From contig NZ_JAINUL010000001.1 in assembly GCF_020639365.1 (NCBI RefSeq), positions 2,531,519 through 2,595,518 of the forward strand: a DNA stretch of 64,000 nt, read 5' to 3'. Below are positions 1 through 9,538 of this stretch, piece by piece (the first letter of the stretch is position 1; each line of letters begins with the position of its first letter). The notes below the pieces were generated by a model, which did no database searches, was not told the origin of the DNA, and was given only the letters and a program-made list of their open reading frames with translations. Position numbers and translations under genes: made by a program. The stretch is from Streptomyces flavotricini. Its GTDB lineage: Bacteria; Actinomycetota; Actinomycetes; Streptomycetales; Streptomycetaceae.

Positions 1-1590
1 CGCCGCGCCGCCTCCGCGGAACGGACGGCGGCCGCGAACGCGGGCGCCGAACTCGTGGCAGGCCGCGCCGCGAAGGCGGCGCGCCGGGGGGCCGCGGGGA
101 CCGGCGCGCTGGAGTTCCGGGCGTGCCCCGCCGTGGAGGAGCTGCCCTCCCCCGTGCGCTGCGCGACCCTGCGGGTGCCGCTCGACTACGCGCGGCCCGA
201 CGGACCACAGATCGCGCTCACCGTCAGCCGTGTCCCCGCGACCCGGCACGGCGGGGCGGCGCGCCAGGGCTCGCTCGTCCACAACCCCGGCGGCCCCGGC
301 GCCTCCGGGATGTCCTTCCCGCTCGTCGCCGACCTCCCCGAGTGGGAGCGCATCGGGGCCGCCTACGACCTCGTCGGCTACGCCCCGCGCGGGGTCGGCC
401 GTTCCGCCCCGCTGTCCTGCGAGGACCCCGCCGCCCGGGCGAAGGGCCCGACCCAGGTCCCGGCAGAGCCCTCCGCCGCGTACAAGCGGCAGCGCGTCGC
501 CGCCGCCCTGGCCTACGCCCGCGGCTGCGCGCAGCGGGCCGGCGCGGCCCTGCCGTACTACACGACCCTCGACAACGTCCGGGACCTGCACGTGCTGCGC
601 GCCGCGCTCGGCGAGGAGAGGCTGACCTTCTTCGGCGCCTCGTACGGCACCTACCTGGGCGCCGTCTACGCCACCCTCCACCCCGGCCACGTCCGCCGGA
701 TGGTCCTCGACTCCGCTGTCGACCCCGACCCGCGCCGCATCTGGTACGTCAACAACCTCGACCAGGCCCCGGGGTTCGAGCGGCGCTGGTACGACTTCCG
801 CGCCTGGGTCGCCCGCCACCACGCCGCGTACCGGCTGGGCGCCACCCCGGAGGCGGTGCAGGCGAGCTACGAGCGCGTACGGGAGGCGGTGGCGCGCACC
901 CCGGCGGGCGGGACGGTCGGGACCGGCGAGCTCCAGGCCGCGTTCCTCCAGGCGGCGTACTACGACGACGTGTGGCCGCAGCGGGCGGCCGCGCTCGGCG
1001 CGTTCCTGGCCGGCGATCCCGGCCCGCTGGTCGAACAGGCCCGCCAGGAACCGGAGTCGGCGGCCGCGCGCGAGAACGCGCGGGCGGTGTACACGGCGGT
1101 GCTGTGCAACGACGCCTCCTGGCCCGCGGGGTGGGAGACCTGGGACCGCGACAACACGGAACTGGCCCGGCGGGCGCCCTTCGAGACCTGGGCCAACGCC
1201 TTCCTCAACCTGCCGTGCGCGTACTGGCCGGTGGATGAGCGGCAGCGGCCGGTGGCGGTCGGCGCTCAGCCGACGGCGCTCCCCCGCACCCTGATCGTCG
1301 CGGCGCAGCGGGACGGGGCCACTCCGTACCCGGGTGCGCTGGAGCTGCAGAGGCGGCTCGGCACCGAGGCCGCGCTGGTCACGGAGAAGGGGGCGGGGGC
1401 CCACGGAGTGGTCGGCGGACGCAATGACTGCGTGGACCGTCACGTGGAGCGGTACTTGCTCACGGGTGACACCTCAGGGTGGCGTGTCACGTGTGCGCCG
1501 CATCCGGAGCCCGCACCGGTGTCGCTGGACGACCGGGCAGCAAGAGGCCCCGGGAAGGTACCCAGGGCTCTGCTGCCGCCAGTCGTCTGA
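1..1590 (+). CDS. Secreted alpha/beta hydrolase, tripeptidyl aminopeptidase family (5' end missing)
   Basis: Serine hydrolase of the S33 tripeptidyl-aminopeptidase type, which removes N-terminal tripeptides from peptides outside the cell in Streptomyces. The sequence shows the oxyanion segment HNPGGPGASG, the nucleophile elbow GASYGTYLG (Ser codon at 640), a late Asp in the AAQRDGATPY stretch and a terminal His in GAHGVVGG, the usual order for this family. The reading frame is open to the first base of the window and no signal peptide is seen, so the gene starts upstream; the GTG at 55 is only an internal option. The C-terminal domain carries the Cys-rich TAP-C features (NDCVDRHVERYL). The exact substrate is not predictable. 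Confidence 0.85.
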   Translation, partial: RRAASAERTAAANAGAELVAGRAAKAARRGAAGTGALEFRACPAVEELPSPVRCATLRVPLDYARPDGPQIALTVSRVPATRHGGAARQGSLVHNPGGPGASGMSFPLVADLPEWERIGAAYDLVGYAPRGVGRSAPLSCEDPAARAKGPTQVPAEPSAAYKRQRVAAALAYARGCAQRAGAALPYYTTLDNVRDLHVLRAALGEERLTFFGASYGTYLGAVYATLHPGHVRRMVLDSAVDPDPRRIWYVNNLDQAPGFERRWYDFRAWVARHHAAYRLGATPEAVQASYERVREAVARTPAGGTVGTGELQAAFLQAAYYDDVWPQRAAALGAFLAGDPGPLVEQARQEPESAAARENARAVYTAVLCNDASWPAGWETWDRDNTELARRAPFETWANAFLNLPCAYWPVDERQRPVAVGAQPTALPRTLIVAAQRDGATPYPGALELQRRLGTEAALVTEKGAGAHGVVGGRNDCVDRHVERYLLTGDTSGWRVTCAPHPEPAPVSLDDRAARGPGKVPRALLPPVV

Positions 1591-1721
1591 ACTTCCGGGC
1601 GGGGTCTCCGGCTGCGTCGTTTCGGGGGTCAGGCCGTCATCCGGACCAGCCTCCCGATCCACCGGAGGCCGCTCCCCAGTCAAGAGAGCAGTCTTCCGGT
1701 TCCTTCCCCCCAGGGGAGGTA

Positions 1722-2435
1722 TCAGGCGAGTCCGGCCACCAGATCGGCGACGGACTTGCGGCGTCCGGTGTAGAAGGGCACTTCTTCACGGACGTGCATA
1801 CGGGCCTCGGAGGCGCGCAGGTGACGCATGAGGTCGACGATGCGGTACAGCTCGTCGGCCTCGAAGGCCAGCATCCACTCGTAGTCGCCCAGCGAGAAGG
1901 ACGCGACCGTGTTGGCCCGGACGTCCGGGTAGCCGCGGGCCATCTTGCCGTGGTCCGCGAGCATGCGGCGGCGGTCCTCGTCGGGCAGCAGGTACCAGTC
2001 GTACGAGCGCACGAAGGGGTAGACGCTGACGTAGTCGCGCGCGACCTCGTCGGCCAGGAAGGCCGGGATGTGCGACTTGTTGAACTCGGCCGGGCGGTGC
2101 AGGGCCATGTTCGACCACACCGGCTCCAGCGCGCGGCCGAGCTTGGTGCGGCGGAACAGGTTGTACGCGGTCTGCAGCTCGTCCGAGGTCTCGGCGTGCC
2201 ACCAGATCATGACGTCCGCGTCGGCGCGCAGGCCGGAGACGTCATAGGTGCCGCGGACGGTGATGTCCTTGGCGGCCAGCTGGTCGAACAGCTCCTGGAC
2301 CTCGTCGGCGTAGCCGCCGCGGTCTTCGGGCAGGACGTCCTTCAGCTTGAAGACGGACCACAGGGTGTAGCGGATGACCTCGTTGAGGTCCTTCGCCTTC
2401 TTCCCCGCGTTGGGAATCTTCTCTGGTGCAGTCAT
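1722..2435 (-). CDS. hemQ: Coproheme decarboxylase / HemQ (chlorite dismutase-like)
   Basis: 237-residue member of the chlorite dismutase fold family that converts coproheme to haem b by two peroxide-dependent decarboxylations, the last step of the coproporphyrin-dependent pathway used by actinobacteria. The protein begins [20 protein letters not shown], the usual N-terminus in Streptomyces, and carries the typical [17 protein letters not shown] stretch, with the Tyr that does the radical chemistry in this family, and a [19 protein letters not shown] core. The ATG at 2435 follows a weak GGGAC ribosome site. It lies 47 bp downstream of hemY on the same strand, so the two are probably co-transcribed. 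Length and sequence are normal. Confidence 0.95.
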   Translation of the reverse strand: MTAPEKIPNAGKKAKDLNEVIRYTLWSVFKLKDVLPEDRGGYADEVQELFDQLAAKDITVRGTYDVSGLRADADVMIWWHAETSDELQTAYNLFRRTKLGRALEPVWSNMALHRPAEFNKSHIPAFLADEVARDYVSVYPFVRSYDWYLLPDEDRRRMLADHGKMARGYPDVRANTVASFSLGDYEWMLAFEADELYRIVDLMRHLRASEARMHVREEVPFYTGRRKSVADLVAGLA

Positions 2436-2482
2436 GTGTCCATTGTCCCGTGTACTGATCAGTGGTCGGTGCCAGGGGTGCC

Positions 2483-3958
2483 TTACGCGGAAACCCCGGC
2501 GAACGTGGCCTTCACCACGTCGGCGGCCCGCGCGGCGCTCGCGATGCACGCCGGGATGCCCACGCCCTCGTAGAGCGCCCCGCACACCGCCAGGCCCGGC
2601 AGGGCCGCGACGGCGCCGCGGATCCGGTCCACGCGGGCGAGGTGGCCGACCGGGTACTGCGGCAGCCCGCCGTCCCAGCGGGTCACGGTGGAGGCGAGCG
2701 GCCGGGCCGCGAGGCCCACGGCCTCGCCGAGGTCGTGCAGCGATACGTCGACCAGCTCGGAGTCCTCGCGCCCCAGGTCGCCCTCGTCGCCGTACCGGCC
2801 GACCGAGGTGCGCAGCAGGAACAGCTCCGGGTCGGCGCCGGCCCAGGCCCACTTGTTGCTGGAGAAGGTGGAGGCCTTGATGGTCCGCCCGTCGACGGGC
2901 GGTACGAGGAAGCCGCTGGCGCCGCCGTCGGTGATCGCGGCGGGCAGTTCGGAACGCCGGAAGGCCATCGTCACCAGGGCCATGGAGGCGTACTCGACGG
3001 TCCGCAGCTCGGCGGCCGCGGCCGGCGCGAGCCCGTCCAGCAGCCGGGCGGCGGGACCGGCCGGGAGGGCCAGGACCACGGCGTCGGCGTCGATGGCCTC
3101 GGCCCCGGTCACGACCCTCCAGCCTGCGGCCGTACGCAGGAGCTCGCGGACCGGGGTGCCGGTGTCGATCCGCGCCCCGGCCGCCCGGCAGGCCTCGGCC
3201 ACGGCCTGCGGGAGCCGGCCGATGCCGCCGTCGATCCCGGCGAAGACGGGCCGCCCGGCCTGCTGGGGCTGCTGCGCGGCCGCCCGGCGCTGGAGTTCGC
3301 GTACGCCCTCGCCCAGCGAGGCGTGCGTACGGGCGGCCTCGAAGAGCTGCGGGACGGCGGCGCGCATGGAGATGCGGTAGGCGTCGCCGGCGTAGACCCC
3401 GCCGAGGAGGGGCTCCACCAGGCGGTCGACCACCTCGTGCCCGAGCCGGGCGGCCACGTACGCGCCGACGGCGACGTCCTCGCCGATCTCGGCGGGCGGC
3501 AGTTCGCGTTCGGCCTCGATGCGGGCCAGACCCTCGGCGGAGAGCACTCCGGAGGCGGCGAGCGGCGCCAGGTCGCCGGGGACTCCCATGACGTGACCGC
3601 GCGGCATGGGCCGCAGGGCGCCGCGGGTCCACAGGTGGGCGGTGGCGGTGGCGGGCGGCTGGAGGGCCTCGCCGAGGCCAACGGCCCGGGCCAGCTCCAG
3701 GGCTTCGGGGCGGCGGGCGAGCACGGATTCCGCGCCGAGGTCGACGGGGGCGCCGGCGAGTTCGCCGGCGAGCAGCTTGCCGCCGAGGCGCGGGCCGGCC
3801 TCCAGGAGCGTGACCCGCAGGCCGTCGGCGAGCAGCCGGTGGGCCGCGGCGAGGCCGGCGATGCCGGCGCCGATGACGACGGCGTGGCGGGCCGGGGTGC
3901 CTTCGCCGGTGGCGTCGGCAGGGCCGTCCGTACGCATGTCCGCTTCGTGCATGGACAC
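2483..3958 (-). CDS. hemY: Coproporphyrinogen III / protoporphyrinogen oxidase, HemY-type
   Basis: 491-residue FAD-dependent oxidase of the HemY (HemG) family, which in actinobacteria oxidises coproporphyrinogen III to coproporphyrin III ahead of ferrochelatase and HemQ. The dinucleotide-binding motif [16 protein letters not shown] sits near residue 27, followed by [12 protein letters not shown], and the C-terminal FAD contact region ends with [20 protein letters not shown], a family hallmark. It is directly upstream of hemQ. The ORF starts [10 protein letters not shown]; a slightly shorter start at an internal Met is possible. The hemH gene that would complete the trio is not in this window. 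Confidence 0.93.
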   Translation of the reverse strand: MSMHEADMRTDGPADATGEGTPARHAVVIGAGIAGLAAAHRLLADGLRVTLLEAGPRLGGKLLAGELAGAPVDLGAESVLARRPEALELARAVGLGEALQPPATATAHLWTRGALRPMPRGHVMGVPGDLAPLAASGVLSAEGLARIEAERELPPAEIGEDVAVGAYVAARLGHEVVDRLVEPLLGGVYAGDAYRISMRAAVPQLFEAARTHASLGEGVRELQRRAAAQQPQQAGRPVFAGIDGGIGRLPQAVAEACRAAGARIDTGTPVRELLRTAAGWRVVTGAEAIDADAVVLALPAGPAARLLDGLAPAAAAELRTVEYASMALVTMAFRRSELPAAITDGGASGFLVPPVDGRTIKASTFSSNKWAWAGADPELFLLRTSVGRYGDEGDLGREDSELVDVSLHDLGEAVGLAARPLASTVTRWDGGLPQYPVGHLARVDRIRGAVAALPGLAVCGALYEGVGIPACIASAARAADVVKATFAGVSA

Positions 3959-4102
3959 ATCGTCTCAGACCGTTCGCCGGACGATCACCGAGGCCGGACC
4001 GTGACCGCATCGGGATCGGCCCGGAACCGCCGGAGCGAAACCCGCGGCGGGACCCTGTACGTCACACCGGCGACAACAGCCGATCCTCGGGGGGTTCCAC
4101 CG

Positions 4103-5113
4103 ATGCGCACCATTCGCAGCAGCAGAGGCACCGCTGTACGGCACCGCGGCGCGGCCGCCCTGGCCGGCCTGTCCCTGGCCGGGGCGCTCGCGCTCACCGG
4201 GTGCGGGGCCGGCCAGGACGCGGCGGGCCCGGCCCCGGCCGACAAGGCCGCCGTCCGCGCCCCGGAGGGCGCGGCCCAGGGCAAGCCGGGGGCGGCGGGC
4301 GCTCCCCCGGCGGCGGCCGGATCCGCCGGGTCCGACGCGGCCAAGAACGGGCAGCAGCCGGCCGCCGTGCGCCCGAACGTCATCCGTACCGCCACGCTCG
4401 CCCTGGAGACGGCGGACGCGCAGAAGGCGCTGGCCGCGGCCCGCACGGCGGCCGAGGGCGCCGGCGGATACGTGGGCAACGAGTCGACCGGACGCGGCGA
4501 GGACGGGCGGATGACCTCGACGCTGACCCTGCGCGTGCCGGGCGAGCGCTTCGACGCGGTGCTCGGCGCCATGGAGGGCAGCGGCAGGCTGCTGCACCGC
4601 AAGGTCGAGGCACAGGACGTGACGCAGAAGGTCGCGGACGTCGACAGCCGGGTCAGGTCGCAGCAGGCGAGCGTGGCCCGGGTGCGGGACATGATGGACA
4701 AGGCCACGGCGCTCGGTGACGTGGTGATGCTCGAGAGCGAGCTGAGCAAGCGACAGTCGGACCTGGAGTCGCTGCTCGCGCAGCAGACGGCGCTGAAGGA
4801 CCAGACCTCGATGGGCACGATCACGATGGAGGTCTCGGAACCGGCCCCGAAGCCGGCCGGGAAGAAGGACGGGGATCCCTCTTTCACGGCCGCCCTGAAG
4901 GGCGGTTGGAACGTCTTCACGACGATCGTGCGCTACCTGGCCCTGGCGGTCGCCGCGGTGCTGCCGTTCGCGGTGACGGCCGCGGTGGTCCTGCTGGTCC
5001 TGCGCGTGCACCGGCGGCTGCGCCCGGCGAAGCCGAAGGAGGGCCCGGTCGCGCGGACGATCCCGGCGGCCCGGCCCGCCGACCCGACGGAAACGGCGGA
5101 GGCCACCGACTGA
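4103..5113 (+). CDS. DUF4349 domain lipoprotein
   Basis: 336-residue predicted lipoprotein anchored at both ends. A signal peptide ends in the lipobox LTGC (Cys at residue 34), followed by a low-complexity Ala/Pro/Gly linker. A DUF4349 domain (about residues 95-260) contains the VIRTATLALET opening and a long helical coiled-coil stretch (DVDSRVRSQQASVARVRDMMDKATALGDVVMLESELSKRQ in two parts). A C-terminal transmembrane helix before RVHRRLRPAKPK would place the tail in the cytoplasm. The ATG at 4103 has a GGGGGG ribosome site. The family has no established function; an envelope role is only inferred from topology. It is divergent from hemY. Confidence 0.85.
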   Translation: MRTIRSSRGTAVRHRGAAALAGLSLAGALALTGCGAGQDAAGPAPADKAAVRAPEGAAQGKPGAAGAPPAAAGSAGSDAAKNGQQPAAVRPNVIRTATLALETADAQKALAAARTAAEGAGGYVGNESTGRGEDGRMTSTLTLRVPGERFDAVLGAMEGSGRLLHRKVEAQDVTQKVADVDSRVRSQQASVARVRDMMDKATALGDVVMLESELSKRQSDLESLLAQQTALKDQTSMGTITMEVSEPAPKPAGKKDGDPSFTAALKGGWNVFTTIVRYLALAVAAVLPFAVTAAVVLLVLRVHRRLRPAKPKEGPVARTIPAARPADPTETAEATD

Positions 5114-5196
5114 ACGCCCGCTGCGCCCGTAGCGTGTTCCGCACGAGACGGTGCCACGAGACGGTGGCACGCGCGGTGCGCAGAACGGGGCGGACG

Positions 5197-6585
5197 ATGG
5201 CGACGGAACGACTGGTGGTGGTCGGCGGTGACGCGGCGGGGATGTCCGCCGCGTCACAGGCGCGGCGGCTCAAGGGCCCGGCGGAGCTGGAGATCACGGC
5301 CTTCGAGCGCGGGCACTTCACCTCGTACTCCGCGTGCGGGATCCCGTACTGGATCGGCGGCCAGGTCCCCGGCCGGGACGACCTGATCGCCCGTACGCCC
5401 GAGGAGCACCGCGCCCGGGACATCGACCTGCGCATGCGCACGGAGGTGGTGGAGCTCGACCTCCCCGGCGGCCGGGTCCGCACCCGCGATCTGGATTCCG
5501 GTTCCGAGGCCTGGACGGGCTACGACAAGCTCGTCCTGGCCACGGGCGCCCGGCCCGTCCGGCCCCGGCTGCCCGGGATCGGCGCGCACGGGGTGCACGG
5601 CGTCCAGACCCTGGACGACGGCCAGCGCCTGATGGACACCCTGCAGCGGACGGAGGGCACCGAGGGCCGCCGGGCTGTCGTCGTCGGCGCCGGCTACATC
5701 GGCGTGGAGATGGCGGAGGCCCTGGTCGCGCGCGGGTACGAGGTCACGGTCCTGCACCGGGGCCCGCAGCCGATGGCCACGCTGGACCCGGACATGGGCG
5801 CTCTGGTGCACGCCGCGATGAACCGGATGGGGATCCTCACGGTGTCCGGCGCGGAGGTCACGAAGATCCTCACGGACGACCGGGGCGCGGTGCGCGCGGT
5901 GGCCACGGCGGCGGGGGACGAGTACCCGGCGGACGTGGTGGTGCTCGGCATCGGCGTGGAGCCCCGTACGGCGCTGGCCCGCGAGGCGGGGCTGCCGCTC
6001 GGCGAGTCCGGCGGCATCCTGACGGACCTGTCGATGCGGGTCCGGGGCCACGAGAACATCTGGTCGGGCGGCGATTGCGTGGAGGTCCTGGACCTGGTCG
6101 CGGGGTGCATGCGGCACATCCCGCTGGGCACGCACGCCAACAAGCACGGCCAGGTGATCGGTTCGGGCGTGGGCGGCGGCTACGCCACCTTCCCGGGAGT
6201 GGTCGGCACGGCGGTGAGCAAGGTCTGCGACCTGGAGATCGCCCGCACCGGCCTGCGCGAGCGCGACGCCCTGGCGGCGGGCCTGCGCTTCGTGACGGCG
6301 ACGATCAGCTCGACGACGACGGCGGGCTACTACCCGACGGCCGCGGACATGACGGTGAAGATGCTGGCGGAGCTGCGCACGCGCCGCCTGCTCGGAGTCC
6401 AGATCGTCGGCGGCGCGGGTTCCGCGAAGCGGGTGGACATCGCGGCGGTGGCCTTGACGGCCGGTATGACGGTGGACCAGGTCGTCTCCCTGGACCTGGG
6501 CTACGCCCCGCCCTTCTCCCCGGTCTGGGACCCGGTCCTGGTGGCCGCCCGCAAGGCCGTATCGGCGGTGCGGGCGGCGGGGTAG
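5197..6585 (+). CDS. FAD-dependent pyridine nucleotide-disulfide oxidoreductase, CoA-disulfide-reductase-like
   Basis: 462-residue flavoprotein with an N-terminal FAD motif (VVVGGDAAGMSAA), a second NAD(P)H-binding motif (AVVVGAGYIGVEMAE, near residue 165) and a C-terminal dimerisation domain. The segment TSYSACGIPYWIGG places a single Cys at residue 47, where CoA-disulfide reductases and NADH oxidases carry their redox-active cysteine. It therefore probably belongs to that single-cysteine branch rather than to the CxxxxC disulfide reductases. The substrate could be CoA-disulfide, a persulfide or oxygen; sequence alone cannot decide. The stop lies only 2 bp from the convergent hemE stop. Confidence 0.85.
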   Translation: MATERLVVVGGDAAGMSAASQARRLKGPAELEITAFERGHFTSYSACGIPYWIGGQVPGRDDLIARTPEEHRARDIDLRMRTEVVELDLPGGRVRTRDLDSGSEAWTGYDKLVLATGARPVRPRLPGIGAHGVHGVQTLDDGQRLMDTLQRTEGTEGRRAVVVGAGYIGVEMAEALVARGYEVTVLHRGPQPMATLDPDMGALVHAAMNRMGILTVSGAEVTKILTDDRGAVRAVATAAGDEYPADVVVLGIGVEPRTALAREAGLPLGESGGILTDLSMRVRGHENIWSGGDCVEVLDLVAGCMRHIPLGTHANKHGQVIGSGVGGGYATFPGVVGTAVSKVCDLEIARTGLRERDALAAGLRFVTATISSTTTAGYYPTAADMTVKMLAELRTRRLLGVQIVGGAGSAKRVDIAAVALTAGMTVDQVVSLDLGYAPPFSPVWDPVLVAARKAVSAVRAAG

Positions 6586-6587
6586 AA

Positions 6588-7652
6588 CTAGCGGGCCGTC
6601 TTCGTGTGGACGTAGTCGACCAGGCGGGTCAGGGCGTCCGGGGGGGTGGTGGGGAGGACGCCGTGGCCCAGGTTGAAGACGTGGCCCTCCAGGCCGGAGG
6701 CCGCCGCGAGGACCTCGTCCGTCTTCGTCCGCACGGCCTCCTCGGTGGAGAAGAGCACCGCCGGGTCCAGGTTGCCCTGGAGCGCCTTGCCGGGGCCGAC
6801 GCGGCGGGCGGCCTCGTCGAGCGCGACGCGGTAGTCCACGCCCACCACGTCCGCACCGGCCTCGCCCATCAGGCCGAGCAGCTCTCCCGTGCCCACGCCG
6901 AAGTGGATGCGCGGGACTCCGTACGAGGCGACGGACTGCAGGACCTTCGCGGACGCCGGCATCACCGAGCGGCGGTAGTCCGCCGGGGCCAGCGCGCCGA
7001 CCCAGGAGTCGAAGAGCTGCACCGCGGAGGCGCCGGCCTCGATCTGGACCTTCAGGAAGGCGGAGGTGATCTCCGCGAGGCGGTCCAGCAGGTCGGCCCA
7101 GAGCTCGGGGTCGCCGTACATCAGCGCCTTGGTGTGCTCGTGGTTCTTCGACGGGCCGCCCTCGACCAGGTAGCTCGCGAGGGTGAAAGGCGCACCCGCG
7201 AAACCGATCAACGGCGTGGAGCCGAGTTCACCCGTGAGCATGCCGATCGCCTCGGTGACGTACGTGACGTCCTCCGGGGTGAGGTCGCGCAGCTGTGCGA
7301 GGTCCTCGCGGCGGCGGATCGGCTGGGCGACGACCGGGCCGACGCCCGGCTTGATGTCGAGGTCGACGCCGATGGCCTTGAGCGGGACCACGATGTCGGA
7401 GAAGAAGATCGCCGCGTCGACGTTGTGGCGGCGGACCGGCTGGAGCGTGATCTCCGTGACCAGGTCGGGCCGCATGCACGACTCCAGCATCTGGGTCCCC
7501 TCGCGCACCTTGCGGTACTCGGGGAGCGAGCGCCCGGCCTGCCGCATGAACCACACCGGGGTGTGCGGCACCGGCTCCCGCCGGCACGCCTTCAGGAAGG
7601 CGGAATCGTACGTCTGACTCGGCTGGCCCTTGGGGCGGTCGTTGGCGCTCAC
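6588..7652 (-). CDS. hemE: Uroporphyrinogen decarboxylase
   Basis: 354-residue enzyme that decarboxylates the four acetate groups of uroporphyrinogen III to give coproporphyrinogen III, the substrate of the HemY encoded nearby. The active-site loop [14 protein letters not shown] near the N-terminus and the conserved FSDI and [12 protein letters not shown] blocks are visible. I chose the GTG at 7652 ([10 protein letters not shown]), because upstream in-frame codons encode a Cys/His/Arg-rich stretch unlike the family. It is transcribed away from the DUF3000 gene, with a gap of about 90 bp for both promoters. Confidence 0.95.
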   Translation of the reverse strand: MSANDRPKGQPSQTYDSAFLKACRREPVPHTPVWFMRQAGRSLPEYRKVREGTQMLESCMRPDLVTEITLQPVRRHNVDAAIFFSDIVVPLKAIGVDLDIKPGVGPVVAQPIRRREDLAQLRDLTPEDVTYVTEAIGMLTGELGSTPLIGFAGAPFTLASYLVEGGPSKNHEHTKALMYGDPELWADLLDRLAEITSAFLKVQIEAGASAVQLFDSWVGALAPADYRRSVMPASAKVLQSVASYGVPRIHFGVGTGELLGLMGEAGADVVGVDYRVALDEAARRVGPGKALQGNLDPAVLFSTEEAVRTKTDEVLAAASGLEGHVFNLGHGVLPTTPPDALTRLVDYVHTKTAR

Positions 7653-7743
7653 GCGCCAAATCTTCGCACGTATGAAGAAGTGCGCGGCCCGGTGCGGGTG
7701 TCCCTGCGCCGCACGGACGCTCGTTCCGCCTAGTCTTCCCCGC

Positions 7744-8400
7744 ATGGCTGCGGCTCAGGGACGATTTTCAGATGGCGCTGACGGTGTGGACAGCGCGGAG
7801 GAGAGCTCCGTCCCGCTCCCGTTCCGACGGGCGGTCGACGGCTTGAAGAAGGCGCGGCTGCGCCCGGGGATCGAGATCGACCCCACCAGACCGCCCCAGC
7901 GCCTGGCCCCGCACGCCTACGCCCTCGAGGCCGCGGTCGTCGAAGGCGAGGACGATCTGGCCGACGGCCGGCTCATCCTGCTCCACGATCCGTCCGGGCA
8001 CGACGCCTGGCACGGGACCTTCCGCCTGGTGACGCTCGTACGGGCCGAGCTGGAGCCCGAGATGGCCGCCGACCCCCTCCTGCCCGAGGTGTGCTGGTCC
8101 TGGCTGACCGGGGCGCTGGAGGCGCGCGGCCTGGCGTACGGGGAGGCGAGCGGGACCGTGACGATGGCGAGCTCGCACTACTTCGGCGGGCTCTCCGAGC
8201 GGCGGCCCGCCACGCAGATCGAGATCAGGGCCTCGTGGACGCCGCGCGAGGGCGTCGGCGGGGTCCCGGACACCTCGGCGCACCTGTCGGCGTGGTGCGA
8301 GCTGCTGTGCCAGATCGCCGGGCTGCCGCCGGTCGGGCCGACGGACTCGGGGACGGGCGTGGTGTCCCTGCCACAGCGGCGGGGTCCGCACCACCCGTAG
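7744..8400 (+). CDS. DUF3000 domain protein
   Basis: 218-residue actinobacterial protein of the DUF3000 family. Recognisable features are an N-terminal [20 protein letters not shown] stretch and the [20 protein letters not shown] block followed by [14 protein letters not shown]. There is no signal peptide or membrane helix, so it is cytoplasmic. In streptomycetes it sits beside hemE, as here; function is unknown. The ATG at 7744 was chosen because codons upstream overlap the hemE promoter and read as low-quality sequence. Confidence 0.88.
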   Translation: MAAAQGRFSDGADGVDSAEESSVPLPFRRAVDGLKKARLRPGIEIDPTRPPQRLAPHAYALEAAVVEGEDDLADGRLILLHDPSGHDAWHGTFRLVTLVRAELEPEMAADPLLPEVCWSWLTGALEARGLAYGEASGTVTMASSHYFGGLSERRPATQIEIRASWTPREGVGGVPDTSAHLSAWCELLCQIAGLPPVGPTDSGTGVVSLPQRRGPHHP

Positions 8401-8723
8401 CCGTGGCCCGTACGGCGGCACGCGCCCGGCCACCGTCCGCCGGGGGGGCCGCCGGGCCTCCGGGGGCGCCGAATGCGCTGTGCCCCGTAGAACGGCCGAT
8501 CGAGTACCTGCGGCGTGGTGTCGGAACCGGGCGCCCCTTGTGGGCTTCTGATCACCCGATGATCGATCGTGCGTCCGAATTGCCCGAATTGTTACTCACC
8601 AAATCGTGATCATTCCCTAAAGCCGGGCGGGTGACGTGCCGAAGGAGTCAGTGACCATCCGCACGGTTCGCACCGGCTTCCTTCCCCGAGCCGGCCGTCC
8701 CGCCACTCCCCCAGGAGGCCTAG
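8401..8723 (+). other. Intergenic leader upstream of the response regulator
   Basis: 323 bp without a convincing gene. The first half is GC-rich with short inverted C/G runs that could end transcription of the DUF3000 gene. From about 8545 to 8620 base composition drops and GATC-rich repeats appear (TGATCACCCGATGATCGATC), followed by a TTGTTACTC element that could be part of a promoter. An AGGAGG ribosome site lies just before the GTG at 8724. A GTG with a GAAGGAG site at about 8650 opens a frame that overlaps the regulator; I do not consider it real. Confidence 0.4.
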
Positions 8724-9386
8724 GTGTCCGTTCTTCTCGAGCAGCCCGCAAGCCTGGTCGCCTACCGCCCGAACAAGCCGACGGCCATGGTCGTCGTGGC
8801 CGACCCGCGCGTCCGTTCCACCGTGACCCGCCATCTGTGGGCCCTCGGAGTCCGTGACGTGATCGAGGCGTCGTCCATCGCGGAGGCCCGCCCCCGCGTC
8901 GGCAGCCCGCGCGACATCTGCGTGGCCGACGTACACCTGCCCGACGGTTCCGGTCTCACCCTGCTCTCCGAGACGCGGGCCGCCGGCTGGCCGAACGGCC
9001 TGGCCCTGTCCGCCGCCGACGACATCGGTGCCGTGCGCAACGCCCTCGCGGGCGGCGTCAAGGGCTACGTCGTCACCGGCACGCGGACCAACATCGGGCT
9101 CCCCAGCCGGCCCGGCGCCGCCCCCATCGGCGCCGCCGCCGCCCGTATGCACCGCCGCCCCCCGGGTGCCCCGAGCCACCCGGGCGGCTACCGAGAGCTC
9201 TCCGGCCGCGAGGTCGAGGTCCTGCGCCTCGTCGCCGAGGGCCAGTCCAACAAGGCCATCGGCGTCTCGATGGGCCTGTCCGCCCTGACCGTCAAGTCCC
9301 ACCTCGCCCGCATCGCCCGCAAGCTGGGCACCGGTGACCGCGCCGGAATGGTCGCCGTCGCCCTGCGGACCGGGATCATCCACTGA
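8724..9386 (+). CDS. LuxR/NarL-family response regulator
   Basis: 220-residue DNA-binding regulator. The receiver-like N-terminal domain (about residues 20-125) contains ADVHLPDGSGLTLL with an Asp in the phosphoacceptor region, but the C-terminal Lys/aromatic switch positions are poorly conserved. An Ala/Pro/Arg linker leads to a LuxR helix-turn-helix (ELSGREVEVLRLVAEGQSNK... LTVKSHLARIARKLG). No histidine kinase gene is adjacent, so it is an orphan. The GTG start at 8724 is set by a strong AGGAGG site. The target genes are unknown. Confidence 0.85.
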   Translation: MSVLLEQPASLVAYRPNKPTAMVVVADPRVRSTVTRHLWALGVRDVIEASSIAEARPRVGSPRDICVADVHLPDGSGLTLLSETRAAGWPNGLALSAADDIGAVRNALAGGVKGYVVTGTRTNIGLPSRPGAAPIGAAAARMHRRPPGAPSHPGGYRELSGREVEVLRLVAEGQSNKAIGVSMGLSALTVKSHLARIARKLGTGDRAGMVAVALRTGIIH

Positions 9387-9412
9387 CACCCTCCCGGCAG
9401 CCCCCGGGGAAA

Positions 9413-9440
9413 CCCTCCCCCAGCCACCGCTGGGAGGTGC
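9413..9440. repeat. Streptomyces intergenic palindrome, likely terminator
   Basis: The sequence CCTCCCCCAGCCACCGCTGG followed by GAGG folds into a short hairpin. Closely similar CCCCCAGC...GCTGGGAGG units are, as far as I remember, common between Streptomyces genes. It lies just after the response regulator and probably helps end its transcript. Confidence 0.5.
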
Positions 9441-9481
9441 CCCCCGGAGAAGCCGGGGAAACACCCGCGCCGTGCCCCGCG

Positions 9482-9509
9482 CCCGTCGACGGAACGTTCC
9501 GGCGACGGG
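9482..9509. promoter_or_regulatory. 28-bp near-perfect palindrome upstream of RNase D
   Basis: CCCGTCG and CGACGGG flank the perfect 12-bp palindrome CGGAACGTTCCG with a single mismatch. It ends 29 bp before the RNase D start. It could be an operator or a hairpin. It is not assigned to a known regulator. Confidence 0.45.
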
Positions 9510-9538
9510 TGCGTCGTATCCACGGATACCCTTGAGCG

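Noticed and set aside
1722..4010. A 762-residue frame spanning hemQ and hemY
   Set aside because: Only its last 237 codons (HemQ) are real; the rest runs through hemY in the wrong frame, so it is not a fusion.
8636..8857. A small ORF with a GAAGGAG site overlapping the response regulator start
   Set aside because: It runs out of frame into the regulator gene and has only shadow-like composition.
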